Below, piece after piece: positions 18,185-26,371 of a stretch of 64,000 bases of DNA. The stretch lies in assembly GCA_041390825.1 (NCBI GenBank), contig JAWKPF010000011.1, forward strand, positions 62,001 through 126,000, written 5' to 3'. Every line of letters begins with the position of its first letter. Position 1 is the first letter of the stretch. This DNA comes from Thermomicrobiales bacterium (GTDB lineage Bacteria > Chloroflexota > Chloroflexia > Thermomicrobiales > UBA6265). Made by a program: the position numbers and the translations under genes. The notes under the pieces are model-generated. The model worked only from the letters and a program-made list of their open reading frames with translations, searched no databases and was not told the origin of the DNA.

Positions 18185-19279
18185 CTAGAGTCTGATCACG
18201 CTGCGCAGGGTTTCACCACGCTCCATGGCATGGAAGGCTTCTTCCGTCTCGTCCAGGGTAATGACGCGAGTGACGACGCGATCGAGATCGAGCTGCCCCT
18301 GGGCGTACCACTGTGAGAGCAGCGGGAAGTCACGGGTGGGGAGGCAGTCGCCATACCAGGAAATGCGCAACGATCCGCCAAGATCGAAGAATTTGGCGAT
18401 CGGCAGGTCATAGGACGCTTGCTGGTCGGCCACACCGATGATCACGCACGTGCCGGCCAGATCGCGCGCCCAGATGGCAGTTTCGATGGTTTGCGGCTTA
18501 CCGACCGCTTCGAAGGAAGCGTTGACACCGTTGCCACCGGTGATCTCCTTGATAGCGGCCACCGGGTCGCCGTCGAGCGGATTCACGGTGTGCGTCGCGC
18601 CGAACTCCGTGGCCCAATCGAGTTTCTTGGGATCGATATCGACCGCGATGATGGTCGTGGCGCCGGCAAGTTTGGCGCCCATGATGACCGACTGGCCCAC
18701 TCCGCCGCAGCCGATCACTGCAACCGATTGTCCCGGCTCGACTTTGGCTGAATAGAGCGCCGCGCCCACACCGGTCATGACGCCGCAACCGATGAGACTC
18801 ATCTGCTCGGGCGGCAGCCCGTCTTCGATCGGCACGCACTGGCGGGAGTGGACGAGGGTATGCGTGCAGAACGTGCCAATGCCGAGAATTGGCGTGAGCT
18901 CCTCGCCATCGAGCGTGGTCATTTTCTGGGTCGCGTTCAGGCTGGCGGAGCAGAGGTGCGGCTTGCCAACCTGACAGAAGCGACAGAGCCCGCATGGGGC
19001 GCGCCAGGCGAGGATGACGTAGTCGCCTTCCTTCACACTGGTGACACCTTCGCCAACCTCTTCGACGATGCCGCTCCCTTCGTGCCCCAACAGGAACGGG
19101 AAGTAGTCGGTGCCAAAGACGCCGTTCTTGGCCGAGAGATCGGTGTGGCAAACGCCACTGGCGAGGATGCGCACCAGCGCTTCGCCGGGACCGGGATGCG
19201 GAACGAGGAACTCTTCGACTTCGCCCGGCGCCCCGGGGGTGCGGGCGATAACGCCTTTCGCGCGAATTGGATCAGCCAT
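18185..19279 (-). CDS. Zinc-dependent alcohol dehydrogenase, S-(hydroxymethyl)mycothiol dehydrogenase-like
   Basis: A 364-residue medium-chain dehydrogenase. The catalytic zinc site is GVCHTDLSA plus GHEGSGIVEEVG; structural-zinc cysteines are in CGLCRFCQVGKPHLC; the Rossmann motif is GCGGVGQSVIMG with an acidic residue in AVDIDPKKL, indicating NAD(H). The phrase ILAWRAPCG resembles mycothiol-dependent formaldehyde dehydrogenase more than ordinary alcohol dehydrogenases. Such an enzyme would oxidise the formaldehyde-thiol adduct; mycothiol use here is inference. The ATG at 19279 follows GAAAGGG. An upstream extension to 19351 is not supported. It is followed by a hairpin terminator. Confidence 0.88.
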   Translation of the reverse strand: MADPIRAKGVIARTPGAPGEVEEFLVPHPGPGEALVRILASGVCHTDLSAKNGVFGTDYFPFLLGHEGSGIVEEVGEGVTSVKEGDYVILAWRAPCGLCRFCQVGKPHLCSASLNATQKMTTLDGEELTPILGIGTFCTHTLVHSRQCVPIEDGLPPEQMSLIGCGVMTGVGAALYSAKVEPGQSVAVIGCGGVGQSVIMGAKLAGATTIIAVDIDPKKLDWATEFGATHTVNPLDGDPVAAIKEITGGNGVNASFEAVGKPQTIETAIWARDLAGTCVIIGVADQQASYDLPIAKFFDLGGSLRISWYGDCLPTRDFPLLSQWYAQGQLDLDRVVTRVITLDETEEAFHAMERGETLRSVIRL

Positions 19280-19474
19280 GATGCCCTTTCTCTTCGATTG
19301 CGTCATTGCAACTGCGGCGACCGAAACGAATCGCCGTACGATGACGGCCATCCTGACCGAGTCAACGGCAAGATGTCAAGCGGACCGACCCGCAGAAAGC
19401 CAAACGCGCAGACTCCACGTCGAGCGAACCGACGCACGCCACTTCGGCGCGAGATCGACATCGACGTTTCCCGG

Positions 19475-20539
19475 CTACGACGGCCCGAGTGGCAACGGAA
19501 TCGGGTCGCTGGTGACAAAGGCCCGCAGGAGGTCGAACGCACCGGTGAGGTCGCGCTCGTCCAGCATTTCGAAGGCCGAATGGGTGTAGCGCGTGGAGAC
19601 GGCGAGGAGCGCGGACGGAATGCCAGTGCGGATGAGCGAGGCTCCGTCGGAACCGAACCCGGGGTAGATCGAGCGCTGGATCGAAATTCCGTTCGCATCG
19701 GCCACATCGATGAGCTGATCGATGATACGTCGATCGTAGTGGGCCCACGAGTCTTTGTAGACAAGAGTGGGTCCCTTCCCGAGTTGCACGGGCATCTCTC
19801 TCAGGCTGGTGCCGGGGTAGTCGGCAATAGGGCCATTGTCGATAGCAATGGCGAGATCGAACGGACCGGCCTGGCCCAGCGATAGGGCGCCGATGAGTCC
19901 GATTTCCTCCTGGATAGTGGCCGCCACCGTGATGTCATAGCGAAAATCTACATGCGCCACATCAGAGAGCAAATGCGTCATCAACGCGAGCGAGACACGA
20001 TCGTCGATCGCCTTTCCATAGAGACGCTTGCCGAGCCAGCGGGTGGGTGAGTTCCAAATGACACCTGCGCCGACGTGGACACCGAGCGCCTCAGCTTCTT
20101 CTCGAGAGTCGACACCAATGTCGACAAAGATGTCGTCTTCGGATGGTGTCTTGCTTCGGTCGGACTTGGTGGAGAGAATGTGCCCGGTTGGCGCGCCGAA
20201 CACTCCGTCGATGCGGGCATTGCGCGCCACGATCAGGGCAGGTTTGCCGACCGGATAACGCTCGGCGAAATTGCGGCTACCGGCCTGACCGTCGGTGAGC
20301 CAGATGAATCCACGCTCGTCGATCGACTTGACGACAAAACCGATCTCATCCGCGTGGCCCTGGATGAGCAATCTTGGGCCATCTCCCCGGATGCGGCCCA
20401 GAACATTCCCGATCGGCTGAACGGAAACATCCGCCCCGGCCGCAGCCCACTTCTCCCGGCACCAGGCAAGCACCGGCTCTTCCTGCCCGGTGGGAGCGGC
20501 TATTTCCATGAGCTCGATGAGCGTTTCTGTGAGTGTCAT
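19475..20539 (-). CDS. M42-family metallopeptidase (glutamyl aminopeptidase/endoglucanase type)
   Basis: A 354-residue cytosolic dinuclear metal aminopeptidase. Visible ligands and catalytic residues are GHADEIG (His, Asp), GKAIDDRV (bridging Asp), TIQEEIG (catalytic Glu pair), an Asp in AIAIDNGP, and the late His in RYTHSAFEML. Members form dodecameric tetrahedral shells that trim peptides. The ATG at 20539 lies 4 bp after the stop of the upstream toxin gene, so it probably belongs to the same transcript as the toxin-antitoxin pair; a TTG at 20569 inside the toxin gene is less likely. There is no obvious independent promoter in that junction. Confidence 0.92.
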   Translation of the reverse strand: MTLTETLIELMEIAAPTGQEEPVLAWCREKWAAAGADVSVQPIGNVLGRIRGDGPRLLIQGHADEIGFVVKSIDERGFIWLTDGQAGSRNFAERYPVGKPALIVARNARIDGVFGAPTGHILSTKSDRSKTPSEDDIFVDIGVDSREEAEALGVHVGAGVIWNSPTRWLGKRLYGKAIDDRVSLALMTHLLSDVAHVDFRYDITVAATIQEEIGLIGALSLGQAGPFDLAIAIDNGPIADYPGTSLREMPVQLGKGPTLVYKDSWAHYDRRIIDQLIDVADANGISIQRSIYPGFGSDGASLIRTGIPSALLAVSTRYTHSAFEMLDERDLTGAFDLLRAFVTSDPIPLPLGPS

Positions 20540-20543
20540 TCTG

Positions 20544-20879
20544 TCATGAATCCAGGTCGAGATAGTCAAGGTCGAGCAACTTTAGCCGACGCTCTCCTCT
20601 TGCGTAGATGTTCTCGTGAGGCCCAATCAGGAACACGATGCTCTTGCCGGTCAGCTCACGAAAGATGTAGAGCGCCCGGTGTTGACCGCTTCCTCGCAAA
20701 GAGAACGCGAGCGAACGCACGCCCGCAAGCGAGCCTGTCAAGGCGTGCCCAGCCAATGGGTCGACCTTGAGGACATCCAGCCGTGACTTCACAATGCTCG
20801 CATCGCCTCGATACGCCTTGAGATCCTTCAGAGCGGCTTTCGTCAACCCAACTCGATACGACTCAGGCGACATCGGCAT
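20544..20879 (-). CDS. RelE/ParE-like toxin
   Basis: A 111-residue basic protein of the RelE/ParE toxin superfamily: YRVGLTKAALKDLKAYRGD forms the first strand and helices, LAGVRSLAFSLRGSGQHRALYIF and GKSIVFLIGPHENIYA the core beta strands. In the family such proteins cleave mRNA at the ribosome or inhibit gyrase; which applies is not visible. The ATG at 20879 (or 20873) overlaps the end of the antitoxin gene, as usual for these modules. The upstream open frame to 20939 lies within the antitoxin in another frame and is discarded. It is followed immediately by the M42 peptidase. Confidence 0.75.
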   Translation of the reverse strand: MPMSPESYRVGLTKAALKDLKAYRGDASIVKSRLDVLKVDPLAGHALTGSLAGVRSLAFSLRGSGQHRALYIFRELTGKSIVFLIGPHENIYARGERRLKLLDLDYLDLDS

Positions 20880-21129
20880 CGGCTTCGACTTCGTCCAGAA
20901 CCGAAAGCGCGTCGTCCAGGTCGATAGTTTCACCAGCACTGTCTTCAGAAAGTGCGGCGACCGCTAGCATGTCAAGCGGATTGTCCGGCTTTGCCATATA
21001 GATGACACGTCGTGCTCCATCTGTATCGATGAAGAGGATGTCACCCGGTTCGAGTCCGAGTTCGGACCGCGTTTCCTTGGGCAGCACAATGCGCCCCTTC
21101 GAATCAACCCTTGTTGCTTGTAGAGACAT
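20863..21129 (-). CDS. AbrB/MazE-like antitoxin
   Basis: An 88-residue protein with an N-terminal swapped-hairpin AbrB DNA-binding domain: TRVDSKGRIVLPKETRSELGLEPGD. The acidic C-terminal half (ALSEDSAGETIDLDDALSVLDEVEADADVA) would bind the basic toxin. It is the first gene of a three-gene unit with toxin and peptidase. An AbrB-type antitoxin paired with a RelE/ParE-like toxin is less usual than a RelB-type partner. The palindrome at 21170-21184 upstream is a candidate operator for autoregulation. Confidence 0.82.
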   Translation of the reverse strand: MSLQATRVDSKGRIVLPKETRSELGLEPGDILFIDTDGARRVIYMAKPDNPLDMLAVAALSEDSAGETIDLDDALSVLDEVEADADVA

Positions 21130-21169
21130 TCGAATGACTCCCCTTGCTGGCTTGATGACGCCAGAACTG

Positions 21170-21184
21170 GTGGGAATATCCCAC
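21170..21184. promoter_or_regulatory. Palindrome upstream of antitoxin, candidate operator
   Basis: GTGGGA-ATA-TCCCAC is a perfect 6-bp inverted repeat with a 3-bp centre, 41 bp before the antitoxin ATG. Position and size fit an autoregulatory site for the AbrB-like protein. No strong promoter boxes were recognised around it. Confidence 0.45.
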
Positions 21185-21206
21185 TCTTGACTCTACTTCA
21201 TCGGCA

Positions 21207-22330
21207 TCACAAACGCAACGGAATGTCGCTCAGGAGTTCTGCGCCGGACTCGGTAACGAGGAACTGGTTCTCGAGGCGGATTCCGGCGTTCAGCTCGGGG
21301 AATAGCCGCTCGGTTCGACGCAAAGCACCATGCCGGCTTCGATACGCCCGCCCCGCTCGCGATTGATGTCCGGTTGCTCGTGAGCCCGGGTGCCAATGGA
21401 GTGGCCGCCATGTCCGCGAAGGCCGTTCTTTCGCAAGTGCGGATGCTCGCGTAGGCGCGCATCCAGCCACGACCAGATCTCGGTTCCGTCGACGCCAGGG
21501 CGGATTTCGTCCTGCACGCCGCGCAGCACCTCAGCGATCCAGTCATGTATCTCAGTCTGCAGCGGGGTCGGTTCGGAGACGGCAAAGACACGGCTGAGAT
21601 CTGACCAATAACCGCGGTAGCAGCTCCAGGCATCGATGATATGCAGCTCGCCGGCCTCGATACGCCGATCTCGCGCAAAACCGCCAGGAAGACCGGAACA
21701 GTAGTCGCCATTGTGGAAAACGATCTCGCCCGCCGCGAGCACCGCTGCGCGGTGACCAGCTTCGCGCACCTCGAGTTCGTTCACACCGGGACGGATGATC
21801 TCACGCGCGGCTGCGTAGGCGGCCGCGGAACACCGGATGGCGCCGCGCATCAAGTCAAGCTCGTCCGGGTCCTTGATTGCCTGGATCGCCTGCAGCTGGG
21901 AGTCGATGGCAACCCACTCGCCCGGACGTTGCACGCGCGCGATCGTGTCCTGCAGCAACCAGGGGAGCGACTCTGCCTGAAAGCCGACCCGTTTCGGAAA
22001 CGATCCACCAGCGACGACTGCGGCCACGACGGCATTCAGGCGCGCCAGAGGATCGGGGTTCATGGTGGCGGAGAGCGCGGGTTCGTATGCGAAGCGCTGT
22101 GTCGACAGCGCGTCGCCTTCCATGGTGTGGCTGACGAGCCACGAGCTGCCATCGGCCGCCAGCGCGAAAAGCGCCGGGAAGCTCCCGGCAGCATCTGGCA
22201 GATTCAACAACTGACCGGTGGCGTAGAGAATGTCCCGCTGGTCGGATAGGTAGAGCAGATCGAGTCGCTCACGCTCCATGAGCGCGCGAAGGCGATCTTG
22301 CCGGCTCTTGGTCCAGGTTGGGTCGAGCAT
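21207..22330 (-). pseudogene. M24-family metallopeptidase (Xaa-Pro dipeptidase type), frameshifted near its end
   Basis: The main frame (22330 to 21290, 346 residues) carries an M24 creatinase-fold peptidase: metal ligands in IIDAWSCYRGYWSDLSRVF (two Asp), GHGGHSIG (His) and VLCVEPSGY (Glu). It stops at 21290. The next frame continues the family's ending, ELNAGIRLENQFLVTESG to DIPLRL, stopping at 21207 and holding the last Glu ligand. Adding one C to the CCCC run near 21298-21301 joins the two. It may be a sequencing error or a real inactivation. It is the last gene of a run with a methyltransferase and an acylase; its ATG is 9 bp after the acylase stop. Confidence 0.8.
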
Positions 22331-22339
22331 CGGAGTCTC

Positions 22340-24721
22340 CTAGTTCGGGGTCAAGACGGTGCGCAATGTCGCGGTCGATTCGATAGCGGACCAATCACGT
22401 TCCAGGTCGACGTAGCGCCCGGCAACATGATCGGCGGCTTGATCGGCGTAGTGCGGACTGCCGGGATGACCGGATTGGCCGGGCCAGGTGATCGAACGGA
22501 ACGCTCCGTCCTTTCCCATATCCACGACCATGCGATAGGACGCGCCCATTCTGGTGTCGAACGTGCCTGGTGGTGTGTAGAAGGCATTCGCCAACGTGCC
22601 CGCGCCGCCGGGACAGGCTTCGACCGAGATGTCGAGAAACTCGTGCTGGAGCGGGGTGCTGGCAGCGGGATGCACCGCGCCGAGCCGATGGATCGTTCCC
22701 CAGGCCCAGGCGGCGGGATCGGGGCCCCGTTGCTCGGTGAGCCAGTCCACGGCCTCGGCGAACGCCTTCCGGACCGCAACGAGGCGCGCGTCCTCATCGG
22801 TGAACCAATCGGCCACGTTGCGGTGCAGCAAGTCGCTGCTCAATCCCCAACCGGCATCACGCACAAGCGGAATCAGTTGCTCGGGAAATCGATACGCAAT
22901 GACCGTTTGGTGCCACCGCCAAAAAAAGACATAGAAGATCGAGGCCGCAACGCTCTCGGTGGTAAGCCGGAAGTCCCAACCATGGAAGCGCGCGAGGATC
23001 GCGCGGGTTGTGGCGTCTTCCACATCGACCATGGCATCGAGCAGTCCCGAAAGCCCGCGTTGCGCGCGGCCGGAATAGACATCGTTCTGGAATTGCTCGA
23101 AGCCGTGCACCGTATGCTGATTGGTCGACTGGATCAAATCCTCGGCGCGTCCGGCGCGGTCCTCCGGCGCCCACGTGCCAAACAGCGGATAGGGGAAATC
23201 GGGGGGCGCGGTGGGATTGTTTGCGGTGACGACCCAGCCGCGTTCCGGGCGCACGAGCGATGGTAACCCGTCGAAGGGAATGAACCCGGTCCATTCATCA
23301 GCTGGTTCATGCAATGAGCGATATCCGCGCATCTCGCGGCCCCGCAGCGGCAGGAACCCGCTGGTTTGATAGGCCACGTCGCCATTCGTATCGGCGAAAA
23401 CGAGATTGAAGGTCGGGCAGCCCCAGGTGCGCAACGCGTCGCGGGCTTCATCGACCGTGCGAGCAGTTGCGAAATCGAGCATCGACTTCGTTTCGTCGGA
23501 CGGTCGGAATCCAACCCAGTCGAGCGCGAGCGACGTTGGTGCTGGGTAACGGTCGGGATGCAGTGCGTGCGGCAGGGCGGCTTCCGGAAGGAAATGATCG
23601 ACGATGGGGCGATCCCCAACCGAACGATCGACATGCCGATATGGGGCCTGTCCCTTGATGGCAATGTCGACCGGGGGCACGATGGAAACGTCGTCGCTGG
23701 ATTCGACCACATAGAGATCGCGCAGCAGGCAGATATTGTTGGTGATGCCCCAGGAGACGCCGCCCGAGCCGCGCCCGTAGAGCAAACCCGGTTGCCCTGG
23801 ATAGGTTGTGCCAAAGCACTCGAACTCGGGCGAACTGAGATGAACTTCGTACCAGTCGGCGGGCACGGTGTAGTAGACGTGCGGATCGGAGGCGAGCAGC
23901 GCGTTGCCGCTGGACGAGAGGGCAGATGAGACGGCCCAGTTGTTGCTGCCTTCGCCCAGGGTCTGGCCCCAGAACGATTCGGTCATCGGATCCCGGGGAA
24001 GGTCCGGCCAGCGCGGTGTGGGCACGTAGCTTCCTGTCGGGACGATGTAGCGCAACGGACCATCGGGCGCGAAAAAGGCGCGGTAGCGATCGCCATCACC
24101 AATACCGGCGCGAACCGCCTCCGGCGTCGAGAGCACATTGAGTCGACCGGTGAGGTACCAATGCCAGCGGCGGAAAATCGCAAGCGAATCGACCGCGGAC
24201 CAGGGTTCCGGACGGTAGTCCAAGAGATCGAACTCGATCGGCAACTGGTTCGGTGAGGCGAGCGCTTCCGCCATGAACGCATTCACACCGCGGGCAAAGG
24301 CATCGAGCGCAGCGCGGCTCTCGACGGACGACGTTTCGTAGATATCCCGTGCGATCTTCGGAATGCGCAGGGTATGGGCGATACGGTCCTCGGCAAGCTT
24401 CGACTCGCCGAAGAGCTCGCACAGGCGCCCGATCGCCTGGCGGCGCAGATAGTCGAGTTGCCAGAGGCGGTCCTGCGCTTGCACGTATCCGTGGGCGAGC
24501 ATGACGTCGTGGACGTTGGACGCGCGGATATGCGGAACGCCGCGGGAATCACGCCAGATCTGCACAGGGGCATGCACACCGGTCGAGAGATGCGGCGATC
24601 CCGGGTCGGCGCGTTCTTCCAACAGCGCGCGAATGAGCGAGCGATCGGTGGCGGAAATGTCCCCTTCAGCAGTGCGGAGCATTTCGAGCGCGTCGGCTCG
24701 CGTTCGATCGGTTAGCGGCAC
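22340..24721 (-). CDS. Penicillin acylase family protein (Ntn hydrolase)
   Basis: A 793-residue precursor of the penicillin G acylase / AHL acylase family, which self-cleaves into alpha and beta chains. The N-terminal part has QIWRDSRGVPHIRASN and AHGYVQAQDRLWQLD; the processing site is LGEGSNNWAVS, where Ser259 would become the N-terminal nucleophile of the beta chain, followed by LLASDPHVYYTVP. No signal peptide is visible, unlike most periplasmic relatives. The start overlaps by 10 bp the end of the methyltransferase gene. Substrates may be N-acylated amino acids, lactones or peptides; none can be chosen from sequence. Confidence 0.92.
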   Translation of the reverse strand: MPLTDRTRADALEMLRTAEGDISATDRSLIRALLEERADPGSPHLSTGVHAPVQIWRDSRGVPHIRASNVHDVMLAHGYVQAQDRLWQLDYLRRQAIGRLCELFGESKLAEDRIAHTLRIPKIARDIYETSSVESRAALDAFARGVNAFMAEALASPNQLPIEFDLLDYRPEPWSAVDSLAIFRRWHWYLTGRLNVLSTPEAVRAGIGDGDRYRAFFAPDGPLRYIVPTGSYVPTPRWPDLPRDPMTESFWGQTLGEGSNNWAVSSALSSSGNALLASDPHVYYTVPADWYEVHLSSPEFECFGTTYPGQPGLLYGRGSGGVSWGITNNICLLRDLYVVESSDDVSIVPPVDIAIKGQAPYRHVDRSVGDRPIVDHFLPEAALPHALHPDRYPAPTSLALDWVGFRPSDETKSMLDFATARTVDEARDALRTWGCPTFNLVFADTNGDVAYQTSGFLPLRGREMRGYRSLHEPADEWTGFIPFDGLPSLVRPERGWVVTANNPTAPPDFPYPLFGTWAPEDRAGRAEDLIQSTNQHTVHGFEQFQNDVYSGRAQRGLSGLLDAMVDVEDATTRAILARFHGWDFRLTTESVAASIFYVFFWRWHQTVIAYRFPEQLIPLVRDAGWGLSSDLLHRNVADWFTDEDARLVAVRKAFAEAVDWLTEQRGPDPAAWAWGTIHRLGAVHPAASTPLQHEFLDISVEACPGGAGTLANAFYTPPGTFDTRMGASYRMVVDMGKDGAFRSITWPGQSGHPGSPHYADQAADHVAGRYVDLERDWSAIESTATLRTVLTPN

Positions 24722-25482
24722 GGTTCGGTTCCCCCTGGATCAGTTGGTTTGCGTCCCATGAAGAGGCAGAGCTCGTAGACCTTGAACAGGCAATCGACAT
24801 CGGCATAGCCAAGCTGCCGTAGCCAGCTCAACTGGGTTTCGAGCGGGGCCAGGATGTTGGCATCCTTGTCGGGTCGATAGACGTAGTCGTGCGCCACCTG
24901 CTCGCGCGTGCGGCCGCCACCGATCTGCTGGTCGTATGCGTACATGCGGTCGATGAGCAGCTCGTTGAATTGATGCTCTATCCAGGGAGACGCCGAGGAG
25001 ACATGCTCGATGTGAATGAACGGCGCGCCAGGGGCAAGCAGATCGTAGATCTCGGCATAGATCCGCCGCTTGCTCCCGTCCGGCTGATGATGAATGGCGA
25101 ATCCTGAAACAACAGCATCGAACGGCGCCCGATCGCGCACGTCATCCACCCAACTCGGGAGAGAAAAGTCGACCATCCGCAACATATGGGGCGGTGATGC
25201 AAAGCGGGCCCGAGCCGCATCGAGCATAGGCTGGGAAAAGTCGGCCAGGAGGAGTTCGACGTCGGGAAACCGATCGAGAATGGCCCCGGCGAGAACGCCC
25301 GAACCGCTGCCCAAGTCGAGTACTCGCTCGATGGGCCGGCCAGTGGATGAAAGCACGCGGAGCATGACATCGAGTTGATCGGCAGCGTTTGGCAGCGCTG
25401 CACGGACGCCAGTGAGGAAGGTGGTGACGAGCTCCTGGTCCTTCCAGACATTGCCGGTGATCGGACCTGGCTGGGTCGGCAT
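24712..25482 (-). CDS. Class I SAM-dependent methyltransferase
   Basis: A 256-residue Rossmann-like methyltransferase. Motif I is RVLDLGSGSGVLAGAIL, followed by an acidic strand end in VELLLADFS, and FDAVVSGFAIHHQPD as motif IV/post-motif region. The substrate is not apparent; the last third differs from ubiquinone or trans-aconitate enzymes. The ATG at 25482 follows GGGAG. It is the first gene of a likely operon with the acylase and M24 peptidase. The combination suggests modification and turnover of small acylated or peptidic metabolites, but that is inference. Confidence 0.85.
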   Translation of the reverse strand: MPTQPGPITGNVWKDQELVTTFLTGVRAALPNAADQLDVMLRVLSSTGRPIERVLDLGSGSGVLAGAILDRFPDVELLLADFSQPMLDAARARFASPPHMLRMVDFSLPSWVDDVRDRAPFDAVVSGFAIHHQPDGSKRRIYAEIYDLLAPGAPFIHIEHVSSASPWIEHQFNELLIDRMYAYDQQIGGGRTREQVAHDYVYRPDKDANILAPLETQLSWLRQLGYADVDCLFKVYELCLFMGRKPTDPGGTEPCR

Positions 25483-25559
25483 GATGCAAACTCCCGTTGC
25501 GGTTCCACAAAGCCGTTGCGGGAGTCTAGCAAGCCGGGCAGAATCTATCTCCCAGAACG

Positions 25560-25600
25560 CGCAAGAAAGCGAGGCGCCGCCGTTTGGCGACGCCTCGGGT
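25560..25600 (-). terminator. Terminator of the first DUF1269 gene
   Basis: CGAGGCG (25570-25576) pairs with CGCCTCG (25591-25597), with an inner CGCC/GGCG stem. On the minus strand it is followed by CTTTCTT, about 24 bp after the DUF1269 stop. Confidence 0.75.
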
Positions 25601-25620
25601 TTCTGACACGCCAGAATGGG

Positions 25621-26124
25621 CTATTGAGCGGAGAGCTTGTCGATCTCCTTCTGGAGCTGCTCGAGCTGCTTGTCCGAGAGATCGTACGACATCAGTTTGC
25701 CGCCAAAATGACCGAGGTCATTGACGACGCGGTCGGGCGCGTCGGTCTGGATCAGCAGCAAGATGGCCCCGCCGCCTGGTTGAAGCTCATTGATGACCGA
25801 TTGCTGGAACTGCTTGAAGTCCTCTTCCGCGCCGCTCTTGCCATGCCGGCCAAGCAGGCCGCCAACGGCGGCGCCGAGCGCCAACCCGGCAACCGGGATG
25901 AGGAAGATGGCGCCGGTGAGCACTCCGACGACCGCGCCGATCCCGGCGCCCTTGAGCACCGGGTGCTTCTCATCGCCAACCTTGATCTCGCCGGAGTCAT
26001 CCTTGCTCACGAGCGCCTGTTCCATGATCCGCATGTATCCAGCGTTCTCGAGCGCTTTGGCCTGATCGAAGGCGCTGGTGGCCTGATCCTTGGTTGGGTA
26101 CACAATCGCGAAGAGCGTTGCCAT
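25621..26124 (-). CDS. DUF1269 family protein, copy 1
   Basis: A 167-residue protein of the DUF1269 family. It starts MATLFAIVYPTKDQATSAFDQ, has a glycine/alanine-rich hydrophobic hairpin in the middle (LKGAGIGAVVGVLTGAIFLIPVAGLALGAAVGGLLG, given here as one landmark region at residues 58-93 in two parts) and a C-terminal half with GAILLLIQTDAPDRV and a charged helix rich in K, Q and E. The family has no established function; the hydrophobic hairpin suggests membrane association. The ATG at 26124 follows GGGAGAAG; the upstream in-frame extension to 26346 lies in a hairpin-rich intergenic stretch and is rejected. A sequence relative of equal length lies at 40852. Confidence 0.82.
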   Translation of the reverse strand: MATLFAIVYPTKDQATSAFDQAKALENAGYMRIMEQALVSKDDSGEIKVGDEKHPVLKGAGIGAVVGVLTGAIFLIPVAGLALGAAVGGLLGRHGKSGAEEDFKQFQQSVINELQPGGGAILLLIQTDAPDRVVNDLGHFGGKLMSYDLSDKQLEQLQKEIDKLSAQ

Positions 26125-26286
26125 GACACTTCTCCCATCTACATCACGGTAGCGACGACATCGAGATTCCTGAGAATCAGTGTACCCGGCCAACGATTGG
26201 AACGCAGCCCTCGAAAGTGGGATTTCGCCAGGTCGGCGGGAGAAATCGAATCCGCATCGATCGTCTGGCGCCGTCCGCAAACGTGA

Positions 26287-26360
26287 AACGAGGGTTCCGG
26301 TCATTCCGGAACCCTCGTTTGCGTTGCTGTCTTCGTCCGGCCCCACTGGTGCGGGGCCGG
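26287..26360. terminator. Two hairpins after the giant repeat gene
   Basis: A perfect 14-bp stem AACGAGGGTTCCGG / CCGGAACCCTCGTT (26287-26300, 26306-26319) and, closer to the stop, CCGGCCCC / GGGGCCGG (26337-26344, 26353-26360). Together they make a strong end for the minus-strand transcript coming from 33157; T-runs are short. Confidence 0.65.
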
Positions 26361-26371
26361 TTCGTTGCAGA

